Part shown: piece by piece, positions 53,842 to 62,330 of the stretch
Layout: each line of letters begins with the position of its first letter
How positions within the stretch are numbered: position 1 is the first letter of the stretch
DNA from: GCA-003244245 sp050699635
GTDB taxonomy: Bacteria > Actinomycetota > Actinomycetes > Mycobacteriales > Pseudonocardiaceae
DNA: 64,000 bases
NCBI GenBank assembly: GCA_050699635.1
Contig: JBOHFK010000005.1
Span: forward strand, 1 to 64,000
Direction of reading: 5' to 3'
Notes under the pieces: generated by a model
Told to the model about the DNA's origin: nothing
The model's database searches: none
The model's input: only the letters and a program-made list of their open reading frames with translations
Position numbers and translations under genes: made by a program

Positions 53842-54002
53842 GCCGTGTGATACAGCGCGACGAACCATCATCAGTCAAGGCTTCCCGCTCCGGTGGTTGG
53901 TGTCTGCACGGCTGACGCCCATTGCCATTACCGGCTGACAGGAATTTCGCGCCTCGGCCCCTGCTCTCGACGGGGCAGCATGCCCGCGAAGCACGATCAG
54001 GT

Positions 54003-54104
54003 CGTTGCAGCTAGCAGGTATCCCAGGACTGCGGCCGGCGGGAAACCCCGCTGGGCGCTGGCGTCGAAGACGAATAAGCGCTCAAGGACCATTCTGGAAG
54101 GTGT
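54003..54104 (+). promoter_or_regulatory. Leader element copy, upstream of 6PGDH-fold gene
   Basis: Reads CGTTGCAGCTAGCAGGTATC, GCGGCCGGCGGGAAACC, GCTGGGCGCTGGCGTCGAAG and ACGAATAAGCGCTCAAGGAC. It is the most regular copy of the family and serves as the reference for the consensus. The 318-bp gap 53842-54159 holds this and no convincing gene. Confidence 0.55.
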
Positions 54105-54159
54105 GGTCAACGCTGGTCTGGCGTGACCAGGTCAGTTTCACGGTGATCAGGAGGCCGGC

Positions 54160-55014
54160 ATGGATATCGCGGTGTTGGGCATGGGACGGATGGGTCGCGC
54201 GCTGGCCGGGAGGCTGCTTGAGGGCGGCCACTCGGTGGCGGTGTGGAACCGCTCGAAGGGCAAGGCCGACGAGATCGTGTCCGCGGGTGGTCGGGAAGCG
54301 GACAGCGTCACCGACGCTGTGCAGGGCGTCGATGTCGCGATCACCATGCTGGCCAACGACGACGCCGTCCGGGCAGTGGCGCTCGGGGAGCTGCGGCCGT
54401 CGATCGGTGACAAGACCATCTACGTCGACTGCTCGACGGTGTCGCCGGCGCTGAGCGGCGAACTCGCCGAAGCCTTCCCCGCCCGCTTCCTTGCCCTGCC
54501 CGTGATTGGCAGCCCCGTCGCGGTACGGGCAGGCCAGGCGGCGTATCTCACCGGCGGCAACGCCGGTCTCGTGGACCGCCTGGCTCCGGTCCTGGCATCG
54601 CTGTCCAACACCGTGCGGCGCTATGACACCGAGCCACTGGCGCTGACCGCCAAGCTCACGAACAACCTGCTGCTGCTGTCGCAGGTGATCGCCCTGGCGG
54701 AGTCATTCGCCGTGGGCCGCTGCGGTGGTCTCACCGACGACCAGCTGCGAGAGCTCCTGGGCAGCAGTCCCTTGGTGGCTGGGCTGAAGAACCGGTTCGA
54801 GGGCATCCTGACCGGCTCGCAGGACGGGTGGTGGACTACCGTGCTCGGCGCCAAGGACGCGGGCTTGGCAATCGACATCGCCCGAGGGGCCGATGTCGAG
54901 CTGCCTGGGGCCACGGTGGTGCAGGAGCTTTACGAAAAGGCAGCGGCATCGGGTCTCGATCAGGCCGACATCGCTACCGTGACTGATCTCTACCGGGACG
55001 GGAGACCCTCTTGA
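54160..55014 (+). CDS. NAD(P)-binding beta-hydroxyacid dehydrogenase family protein
   Basis: ATG 54160 follows ATCAGGAGG; 284 aa. The Rossmann loop is IAVLGMGRMGRALAGRLLEG; NRSKGKADEI suggests NADP preference by the Arg. The substrate loop is LPVIGSPVAVRAGQAAYLTG, varying from the usual GAPVxGGxxGA. The catalytic Lys is in LTAKLTNNLLLLSQ. Members include 3-hydroxyisobutyrate dehydrogenase and glyoxylate reductase; the actual substrate is unknown. Confidence 0.86.
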   Translation: MDIAVLGMGRMGRALAGRLLEGGHSVAVWNRSKGKADEIVSAGGREADSVTDAVQGVDVAITMLANDDAVRAVALGELRPSIGDKTIYVDCSTVSPALSGELAEAFPARFLALPVIGSPVAVRAGQAAYLTGGNAGLVDRLAPVLASLSNTVRRYDTEPLALTAKLTNNLLLLSQVIALAESFAVGRCGGLTDDQLRELLGSSPLVAGLKNRFEGILTGSQDGWWTTVLGAKDAGLAIDIARGADVELPGATVVQELYEKAAASGLDQADIATVTDLYRDGRPS

Positions 55015-55029
55015 GGTGACGCCGACCCC

Positions 55030-55743
55030 TCAGCGGGCCTCCAGGAACGTGATCACTGCTAGCACTCGACGGTGATCGTCGTTGGTTTCTGCGAGGCACA
55101 GCTTGGCCAGAATGCTGCGCACGTGCTTTTCGACCGTCCCCTCGGTGACCCACAGCTGACGCGCGATGCCGGCGTTGGAGCGTCCCTCCGCCATCAGTGC
55201 CAGCACCTCACGCTCCCGCGTGCTCAGCGCGGCAAGCGGGTCATTGCGCCGGCGGGCCGACACCAGCTCCTGCACCAGCGCCGGATCGACGACCGAACCC
55301 CCCTTGGCGATCCGCTGCAACGTCTCGACGAAGTCTGACACGTCGACAACCCGGCTTTTCAGCAGGTAGCCGATCCCCCGCCCAGTAGCCAGCAACTCAA
55401 TCGCGTGCTCCATCTCGGCATGGGCGGACAGGACCAAAATGCCGATCTCCGGGAACTCCTGGCGAATCAGCCCGGCCGCCTCCAGGCCCTCGGTGGTATT
55501 CGTCGGCGGCATCCGGATGTCGACGACCACCAGGTCGGGCGCCTCCTGGCGAACCAGCGCCAGGAGCTGCGGGGCACCTGCAGTCTGCCCCACCACCTCG
55601 AAACCGTGGCGCTCGAGCATGCTGGCCAGACCCTCACGCAGCAGGATGTCGTCCTCGGCGAGGGCCACCCGCAACCTGGCCCCGGGCAAGACGTCGCCGT
55701 CTCGACCGGCGTGATCCCGTGCTGCTCCCCCGTCGGTCGTCAT
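55030..55743 (-). CDS. NarL/FixJ-family response regulator
   Basis: ATG 55743; 237 aa. Receiver domain: LRVALAEDDILLREGLASML, LVVVDIRMPPTNTTEGLEAA (phospho-Asp) and GYLLKSRVVDVSDF (Lys). LuxR-type HTH: LSTREREVLALMAEGRSNAG, IARQLWVTEGTVEKHVRSIL. The C-terminal tail AETNDDHRRVLAVITFL is found as a stray fragment at 16876. No kinase is adjacent; both GAF kinases in the window belong to the class that pairs with NarL regulators. Confidence 0.92.
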   Translation of the reverse strand: MTTDGGAARDHAGRDGDVLPGARLRVALAEDDILLREGLASMLERHGFEVVGQTAGAPQLLALVRQEAPDLVVVDIRMPPTNTTEGLEAAGLIRQEFPEIGILVLSAHAEMEHAIELLATGRGIGYLLKSRVVDVSDFVETLQRIAKGGSVVDPALVQELVSARRRNDPLAALSTREREVLALMAEGRSNAGIARQLWVTEGTVEKHVRSILAKLCLAETNDDHRRVLAVITFLEAR

Positions 55744-55811
55744 AGCGATGATTATCGCGCTAGTCACCTGCTGTGAACATGGTTGGCGCTCGACTGGGAG
55801 GGCTTCGTCGA

Positions 55812-57029
55812 TCACATCTTCTGGTCCGGTTGTGCCGTGGCGAGGCTGAAGGTGGATATGGCGCAGGCGACCAGGCAGGTGATGCCCAGGGCGCGGGCCC
55901 ATCCGGGATCGGCGAAGACGGTCACGGCGACGCCGAGGAGGAATGTGGTGCCGGTCAGAGTTGCGAGAAGGTGGGTTTGGCTTTTCTGGGTGGCGTGCGG
56001 TGGGGTGAAGGCGATCGTGCCGGGGGTGGTTGCGGGGTCGAGGTGGCCCCGGAGGACTAGGCGGAACAGCAGGAGCAGTGAGGGCACCAGCACGATCGCA
56101 CCGCCGGCGACGGCGATGATGACGGCCAGCAGCGTTGAGCGGCTGGCGGCGGCTTGATCGATGGTGAGCCCGGGGAGCACGCGTGGCTGTTGGGCCAGCG
56201 CCCAGCCCGCGACGATCGCGGCGACGGCCAGGGCTGCCGAGGCGCGGGCCGGGCCGAAGTGGTGGCGCCAGACCAGAAACAGGGTCATCAGGCCCGCTGC
56301 GGCTGAGACGCCGACCATTGCGGCCCCGCCGCCGCTGGTCAGCCCGTGGAACAGGGACGGTGCGTCGTAGCGGACGACGAGCAGGCCGGCCAGCGCGAGC
56401 GCACCGGTGCACAGGCCGGAGGTGAGAGCGCGGGCGCGGAAGTCCAGCTCGAGGGTCCGCAAGTCTTGCCGGTGTGCATCGGCGGCGAGGTAGACAGCAG
56501 CGACGTAGCCGCCGGTGGCCACGGCCAGCGCGCCGATGAGCACCGAGGTGGGATTGAGCCAGCTGGTGATGGGGTCGCCGGTGGCGTTGCCGACCGGGAC
56601 GCGGCCGGAGGCGATCCCACCCACGACCGTGCCCAGCGCGAACGGCGTCAAGACCGAGGACAGGGCGAACAGGTTCTCGAGCGGGCGTTGGCCGCGGGCC
56701 GCCTCGAGCTGGCCGCGCAGCGCGTAGGAGGCTCCGCGCAGGATGATCCCGACTGCGGCGATGAACAGCGGTATCGCCAGCGTGGACGTAATCGAGCCAA
56801 AGGCCACCGGGTAGGCAGTCCAGCACACCACGAACACCAAGATGAGCCAAACATGATTGGCTTCCCAGACCGGTCCCATCGCGTGGCGCGCGTGGTCGCG
56901 GGTCACCGCCCGCACGGCTCGTCCGGGGCCGGCCAGCAGCGTCCAGAGGCCGGCGCCGAAGTCCGCGCCGGCCAGCACGGTGTAGCCGGCAAGGCCGGCG
57001 AGGATGAACACCATCGGGACCTCAGCCAT
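55812..57029 (-). CDS. cydB: Cytochrome bd oxidase subunit II
   Basis: ATG 57029 overlaps the end of cydA by 8 bp; 405 aa with about nine membrane segments. LAGYTVLAGADFGAGLWTLL and GPVWEANHVWLILVFVVCWTAYP are characteristic of CydB. It forms the quinol oxidase with CydA, giving high-affinity oxygen respiration and peroxide tolerance. cydDC, needed for assembly, is not adjacent. Confidence 0.93.
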   Translation of the reverse strand: MAEVPMVFILAGLAGYTVLAGADFGAGLWTLLAGPGRAVRAVTRDHARHAMGPVWEANHVWLILVFVVCWTAYPVAFGSITSTLAIPLFIAAVGIILRGASYALRGQLEAARGQRPLENLFALSSVLTPFALGTVVGGIASGRVPVGNATGDPITSWLNPTSVLIGALAVATGGYVAAVYLAADAHRQDLRTLELDFRARALTSGLCTGALALAGLLVVRYDAPSLFHGLTSGGGAAMVGVSAAAGLMTLFLVWRHHFGPARASAALAVAAIVAGWALAQQPRVLPGLTIDQAAASRSTLLAVIIAVAGGAIVLVPSLLLLFRLVLRGHLDPATTPGTIAFTPPHATQKSQTHLLATLTGTTFLLGVAVTVFADPGWARALGITCLVACAISTFSLATAQPDQKM

Positions 57030-58377
57030 CCCGATCAACCTCGAGAGGCACCCGACTGAAGCGGCGCAGCAGCCAAGCGACCCCGCCCGCCAGGCCCAGG
57101 TAGACCACGATGAGCGTGCCGTAGCCGACCGGGATCCCTGGCGCGCCGGTGACGGCTTCCGAGGTCCGCATGATCTGGTAGACGATCCAGGGCTGGCGCC
57201 CGACCTCGGTGGTGATCCACCCGGCGATCAGCGCGATCACCGACAAGGGACCTGCGAGCATGACGGCCCGGTAAAACCAGCGGGAACTGGGCAGCCGTTT
57301 GTGGCGCAACCGGACGTAGAGATACACCCCACCCAGCAGCGCCAGCAGTGTGCCGATCCCGACCATCGTCTGGAAGGCGAAACGCACCACGTTGACCGGT
57401 GGTCGGTCTTGCGGGGGTACCGCGTCGAGGCCTTGAACGGTGGCGTTGGGATCGTGGAAGGCCAGCAGCGACAACAGGCGCGGGATTTCGATGCCGTAGA
57501 TGACCTGGTGGCCGTTGTACCAGCCCAGCAGGTGCTCGGGCGCGCCGCGGGTGGTCGGGCCGAGCCCTTCCAGGGCGGCTAGCTTCGTGGGTTGCGCGCT
57601 GGCGACCTCGCGCGCGGCCCAGTCACCGATCACGACCTGTAATGGGGCGGCGATCGCCGCGGCCGACAGCGCGATGGTCAGCGCCGTGCGCTGGTACCGG
57701 CCCCAGCGTCCGTGCAGAAAGTCCCAGCCGTACGCGGCGGCGACCAGGAAGCCGGCGACGATGTAACCGGCGAAGTACATGTGCACGAACTCATGCCAGA
57801 AAAAGGAGTTGCCAAACAGCGCCGACCACGGGTGCTCGTCGAGGGCGCGGCCCTCCTGGAGGGTGAACCCGCCGGGGTGGTTCATCCACCCGTTGACCGA
57901 GATCACGAACAGCGAACCGGTCACCCCGGCGATCGCCACCGGAATGCCGGACAGGAAGTGCAGTCGTGGCGGTAGGCGGTCCCAGCCGTAGACGTAGATC
58001 GCGATGAAGATCGCCTCGATGAAGAAGGAGAAACCCTCCAGGGTGAACCCCAGCCCGAACACATTGCCGAAATTCGCCATGAAGACCGGCCACAGCAGCC
58101 CCAGTTCGAAGCTCAGGATCGTCCCCGTCACCACGCCGACGGCGAACAGCGCGAGCATCACCTTCGACCAGCGCCGGGCCAGCGTGCGAAGCAGCGAGTC
58201 ACCGGTGCGCAGGTAACGCCACTCGCAGAACAGGACCATTGCCGGAAAGGCAATCCCGAAGCACACCAGCGGGATGTGCACGGCAAGCGACAGCGCCTGC
58301 ATCTGCCGCGCCACCAGTAGATAATCCTGATCGGCCGGCGCGAACACACCGCCGATGGTCGCGAGGATCCCGGTCAC
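57022..58377 (-). CDS. cydA: Cytochrome bd oxidase subunit I
   Basis: GTG 58377 is preceded by GTGGGAGATGAC; 451 aa. The axial haem His region near the N-terminus is QALSLAVHIPLVCFGIAFPA. GVVTGTILSFELGLLWPVFM, FTLEGFSFFIEAIFIAIYVY and SFFWHEFVHMYFAGYIVAGF are core CydA segments. The quinol loop is short (no Q-loop extension). A second-type leader element lies ~120 bp upstream, shared with poxB. Confidence 0.95.
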   Translation of the reverse strand: MTGILATIGGVFAPADQDYLLVARQMQALSLAVHIPLVCFGIAFPAMVLFCEWRYLRTGDSLLRTLARRWSKVMLALFAVGVVTGTILSFELGLLWPVFMANFGNVFGLGFTLEGFSFFIEAIFIAIYVYGWDRLPPRLHFLSGIPVAIAGVTGSLFVISVNGWMNHPGGFTLQEGRALDEHPWSALFGNSFFWHEFVHMYFAGYIVAGFLVAAAYGWDFLHGRWGRYQRTALTIALSAAAIAAPLQVVIGDWAAREVASAQPTKLAALEGLGPTTRGAPEHLLGWYNGHQVIYGIEIPRLLSLLAFHDPNATVQGLDAVPPQDRPPVNVVRFAFQTMVGIGTLLALLGGVYLYVRLRHKRLPSSRWFYRAVMLAGPLSVIALIAGWITTEVGRQPWIVYQIMRTSEAVTGAPGIPVGYGTLIVVYLGLAGGVAWLLRRFSRVPLEVDRDG

Positions 58378-58493
58378 GTCATCTCCCACCTCTCTGGCTA
58401 ACCGACGAAGTTGACCTCGTGGCTCACCGCGATCATCCCCCAACCGATCAACTCGCCAACCTGGGACAGCGTTGCGCAGCACATCCCCATCTG

Positions 58494-58570
58494 GCATCCC
58501 CACCAGCGGCCGTCAAGGATTGGCGCTCACCGGAATCCTCAGATTCGCGTTAACGGGTAGCCGAATGGGT
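58494..58570 (-). promoter_or_regulatory. Type-2 leader element, upstream of cydA
   Basis: Minus strand: TCGGCTACCCGTTAACGCGA, ATCTGAGGATTCCGGTGAGC, ACGGCCGCTGGTGGGGATGC. It aligns over ~75 bp with 61115-61192 upstream of poxB. The two genes are functionally linked: pyruvate oxidase feeds quinol that CydAB oxidises. Confidence 0.52.
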
Positions 58571-58644
58571 GAACCGCTTCGGCGTCAGACCGAGCCCGCA
58601 CCCGGGATCTACGACCCCACCGGCACCGGACGGGTGTTATTCGT

Positions 58645-59070
58645 GTCTCCCGAAGGTACCGGATAGTACATTCATACGCGGCCGGGCGATGACGCCTCCC
58701 TCTATGCCGACGACCTTGCGGCGTTGACGGCGCATCTCGATCTGAAGGACGCCATCCATGTGGGCCATTCCACTGGCGGTGGCGAGGTGGCGCGCTATCT
58801 GGGACGGCATGGCGAAAGCCGGGTAGCGAAGGCGGTGCTGATCAGCGCGGTGCCGCCGCTGATGGTGAAAACCGATGCCAATCCGGGCGGCCTTCCCAAG
58901 GAAGTGTTTGACGGGTTTCACGCACAAGTGGCGGCCCATCGTCCGCAGTTCTACCGTGACCTGCCGGCGGGACCCTTTTATGGTTTCAACCGGCCGGGTG
59001 TGGAATCCTCGGAGGCAATCATCCAAAACTGGTGGCGTCAGGGCATGATGGGCGGCGCGAAGGCGCATTA
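58645..59070 (+). pseudogene. Truncated second copy of the chloroperoxidase-type hydrolase
   Basis: 58645-58698 repeats the upstream sequence of the intact gene (GTCTCCCGAAGGTACCGG, TAGTACATT.ATACGCGG). It then jumps to codons for YADDLAALTAHLDLKDAIHV and continues through VGHSTGGGEVARYLG to RQGMMGGAKAHY at 59070, where homology stops. About 240 bp of the 5' coding part and the last ~80 codons, with the acid and His residues, are missing. Identity to 24799-25170 is roughly 97% by eye. Confidence 0.9.
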
Positions 59071-59302
59071 CGCGGCCGGATTCGGCGGCGGACGGCGCGC
59101 AGGACGAGCCACGCGGCCGCGCTGCCCGGCGCCGGCATCACGACACCGCGTCCGGATAAACGGGCTGCCACATCGCGTCCTGCACCGCCTGGATGGGGTT
59201 GTCGCTGCAATCCCCGGGCTCCCTGCTCAACGAGCAGGCACGTCGCTAGTGGGCATTCGGCCCACCGGGGGAACCCGGCCGGGGTGACCGTTCCGGACAC
59301 TG

Positions 59303-61054
59303 TCAGCGCGCGATTGTTGGCCGGGGGATGTTGCGCAGGTTGGTCCGCGCCAGCCTGAGCATCTCCCCCACACCACCAGTGAGCACGATCTTCGTGGCGG
59401 CCAACGCGAAACCCTTGACCTCGGCCGTGGTGAGGTGCGGGGGAATCGACAACACATTCGGGTCGGTGACCAGGTCCACCAGCACCGGACCCGGATGCGC
59501 GAAAGCCTCGGCCAGCGCCGAGCGGACGTCGGCCGGCTGCTCGACCCGCACCGAGTGGAGGTCGGCGGCCTGGGCGATCGCCGCGTAGTTCACCGGCGCG
59601 TGATCGGTCTGGTAGTCGGGCAGCCCGTCGACGAGCATCTCCAGCTTGACCATGTCCAGCGCGGAGTTGTTGAACAGCACGATCTTGATCGGCAGCTCGT
59701 GCAGCACCACCGTGAGCAACTCGCCCATCAGCATGCCCAGCCCGCCGTCACCGGACATTGAGATCACCTGCCGGCCCGGATAGGCCAGCTGGGCACCGAT
59801 CGCGTGCGGCAGCGCGTTGGCCATTGTCCCATGCACAAACGACCCGATCACCCGCCGGCGGCCGTTGGGTGTGAGGTAGCGGGCCGCCCAGACGTTGCAC
59901 ATGCCGGTGTCGACGGTGAACACGGCGTCATCGCTGGCGAGTTCATCGAGGATCCGCGCCGCGTACTCAGGATGGATCGGGACCTGGTGCTCAACATTGT
60001 GGGTGTAGACGTCGACCACGTGTTGGAGCGCCTTTTCGTGCCGATGGAGCGTGCGATCCAAAAAGGATCGGTCGGTCTTGGGCTTGACCAGCGGCAGCAC
60101 CGCGCGCAGGGTCGCCGCGACATCGCCGTGGATCGCCAGCTCCAGCGGTGTTCGCCGGCCCAGACGTGCCGGATCGTGGTCAACCTGGATGGTGCGCGCC
60201 TGGGGCAGGAAACTGTCGTAGGGGAAGTCGGTTCCGAGCAGCAGCAGCAGGTCAGCCTCATGGGTGGCGTCGTAGCAGGCGCCGTAGCCGAGCAGCCCGC
60301 TCATCCCCACGTCGTAGGGGTTGTCGAACTGGATCCATTCCTTGCCGCGAAGCGAGTGGCCGATCGGGCTGTGCAGCTTCGCGGCGAGCTCCATCACCTC
60401 GGTGTGGGCACCGACGACGCCTGCCCCGCAAAACAGTGTCACCGTGTCGGCGTTGTTGAGCCGCTCGGCCAACGCCCGTACCTGCTCCTCACCCGGCAGC
60501 ACCGCGCCGCGCTGCCACGTCAGTGCGCCCTGACCGGTGGGGTGCGCGGCCGGCCGATGCAGCACATCTCCGGGCAGCACCAGCACGCCGACGCCACCGC
60601 GCCCCAGGGCGGTCTGGATGGCGATCCGCGCCAGCCGCGGCATCTGGGCGGGCTGGCTGACCAACTCGCAAAAGTGGCTGCACTCCAGGAAAAGCCGCTC
60701 CGGATGCGTCTCCTGGAAAAACCCCGTGCCGATCTGTTCGGAGGTGATATGCGAGGCCAGCGCCAGCACCGGTGCCCCACTTCGGTGCGCGTCGTACAGG
60801 CCCTGGATCAGGTGGGTGTTGCCGGGTCCGCAGCTACCGGCGCACACCGCCAGCCGACCTGTGAGCTGCGCCTCAGCTGCGGCGGCGAACGCCGCGGCCT
60901 CCTCGTTGCGGACATGAACCCATTCGATGCCCTCGGTGCGGCGAATCGCGTCAACGATCGGGTTGAGGCTATCGCCGACAATGCCGTAAACGCGCTCGAC
61001 CCCGGCTTGCCGAAGAACATCGATTAACTGCTTGGCCACCGTCGGAGTGCTCAT
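59303..61054 (-). CDS. poxB: ThDP-dependent pyruvate oxidase/dehydrogenase (PoxB-like)
   Basis: ATG 61054 (or 61060) has GGAAGG upstream; about 583 aa. The catalytic Glu is in HVRNEEAAAFAAAAEAQLTG. The ThDP-Mg motif is ISMSGDGGLGMLMGELLTVV...VLFNNSALDMV, and the FAD/central domain contains TLFCGAGVVGAHTEVMELAA. It converts pyruvate to acetate and CO2, passing electrons to quinone. It shares a leader type with cydA. A long in-frame extension upstream is the leader itself, not protein. Confidence 0.92.
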   Translation of the reverse strand: MSTPTVAKQLIDVLRQAGVERVYGIVGDSLNPIVDAIRRTEGIEWVHVRNEEAAAFAAAAEAQLTGRLAVCAGSCGPGNTHLIQGLYDAHRSGAPVLALASHITSEQIGTGFFQETHPERLFLECSHFCELVSQPAQMPRLARIAIQTALGRGGVGVLVLPGDVLHRPAAHPTGQGALTWQRGAVLPGEEQVRALAERLNNADTVTLFCGAGVVGAHTEVMELAAKLHSPIGHSLRGKEWIQFDNPYDVGMSGLLGYGACYDATHEADLLLLLGTDFPYDSFLPQARTIQVDHDPARLGRRTPLELAIHGDVAATLRAVLPLVKPKTDRSFLDRTLHRHEKALQHVVDVYTHNVEHQVPIHPEYAARILDELASDDAVFTVDTGMCNVWAARYLTPNGRRRVIGSFVHGTMANALPHAIGAQLAYPGRQVISMSGDGGLGMLMGELLTVVLHELPIKIVLFNNSALDMVKLEMLVDGLPDYQTDHAPVNYAAIAQAADLHSVRVEQPADVRSALAEAFAHPGPVLVDLVTDPNVLSIPPHLTTAEVKGFALAATKIVLTGGVGEMLRLARTNLRNIPRPTIAR

Positions 61055-61114
61055 CGCCATCGCCTTCCGCTCGGTCAATTCGCCGACCCGGACAGTGTTG
61101 CGGTGGACACTGCC

Positions 61115-61192
61115 AGTGGCATCCCCGCCAGCGGTCGTCGTGGAGTGGTGCTCACTGGAGTCATCAGATTCCCGCTGACGGGTAGCCGACAC
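61115..61192 (-). promoter_or_regulatory. Type-2 leader element, upstream of poxB
   Basis: Minus strand: GTGTCGGCTACCCGTCAGCG, GGAATCTGATGACTCCAGTG, ACGACCGCTGGCGGGGATGC. GTGT-N15-GGGAAT fits a SigB/SigF-type -35/-10 pair reasonably (inference). Homologous to the cydA leader at 58494. Confidence 0.5.
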
Positions 61193-61290
61193 CGCGTCTG
61201 TTGCGCTGTGCCGCCACCCGGGCGTCCCACCGTCCGGGTCGGCCGTCGCCGGTGTCGGCCGAGGGCCTGAGGCCCGTCGAGTGAGATCGT

Positions 61291-61956
61291 TTAGGTTTCA
61301 CGGACCGTGAGGTAGTTGTGCACGATCCACACACCTGGCGCGGCGTATGCGGCTATCTCCGCCTCATCGCGCTCAGCCCACGACCGGACACTTCCGCGTA
61401 ACGTCACCTCGCCGCCCGACGCCTCGACAGTGATCCTGCTGGCGTCGACACTGCTCAATCGTCTGAAACTGTTTTCAATTCTGGCTTTGACGTCGATCGG
61501 ATTAGCGCGGGGCTTGACTGTGATGGTGTTGCTAATCCCCCGTACTCCCCCCACGTGCCGGACGAGGCGTTCGACAGCTCGACGTTGGTAGTCGTGATCG
61601 ATCTCTCCGCGCAACGTAACCCACCCTTGCTCGACCTCCACTTTGACTTAGCCGCGGGGTATTGGGCTGCTCCAGTCCAAGACGTTCGCCACGTGCCCGG
61701 CGATGTCACTGTCGGTGCGCTCATGCGTGAGGTTGACTTCGATTTCGTTCGCGACGCCCCGCATTCCCGCGACCCGCTCCGCGGCGTGCACGGCGCTCCA
61801 CTTCTCCCAGTACGATTCCACCTGGCCACTGAGCGTGACCACGGCGTCGCGGACCGCGACACCGATCTGGTTGGCCGACACACTCGGTTCCCAATCCAGC
61901 TCGGCCTAAACGTCTTGTCGCAGCTGGTCGTCTGTCTTGGTGCTCGACGTCGTCAT
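61291..61956 (-). pseudogene. BON-domain protein with two in-frame stop codons
   Basis: ATG 61956 has GGAGGATGC upstream. The frame is continuous to 61291 except for TAG at 61906-61908 (after DDQLRQDV, before AELDWEPSVSANQIGVAVRD) and TAA at 61642-61644 (after WSSPIPRG, before VKVEVEQGWVTLRGEI). Three BON repeats are visible, each with V..G.V.L.G.V and a following helix. BON proteins such as OsmY are osmotic or envelope-stress factors. The frame itself is untouched, so decay is recent or the stops are read through. Confidence 0.86.
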
Positions 61957-62330
61957 GATTGCATCCTCCAAAAGCTCCACTTGATTCAAGTTTTCAGATT
62001 GATAACTGCACCCGCCAGCCTTGCGGCTGCTGGGTTTCCCCCCGTGGGATGAATGGTGGCCCGCCCTGGAGCCGCTGGGTCGAGGCCAGCGAACCAACCG
62101 GCCCCACGCTGGTGGACGTTATTGGTGGTCACGTTTTCTCCTATCGTGTGTTGCCGCCGCCAGCGGGCCGGAGGCGCCTGTCGCGTCCGGCAGGCAGATC
62201 GTGGGCAGTCTTATGCATGGTGGCGCTCTGGTGATGGTCGGTCTTCCCGGTCTGCGGGCATCTCCACCTACCGGCTGGCTGCAATCCCCGCGGTTGCTGG
62301 CGTCGATGGCGGCGGGATCGAAACTGTCCG
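61957..62330. other. 374-bp region without a gene
   Basis: Between the BON gene start and the stop of the conserved unknown gene. No frame has a credible protein. It should contain the BON promoter (a TTGATTCAAGTTTTCAGATTG AT-rich patch at 61981-62000) and has GGCTGGCTGCAATCCCCGCG near 62271, weakly like the leader elements. Otherwise nothing is recognised. Confidence 0.4.

Noticed and set aside
59303..61192. PoxB starting at 61192
   Set aside because: The extension is the translated leader element, which also occurs before cydA with a stop in the same frame.
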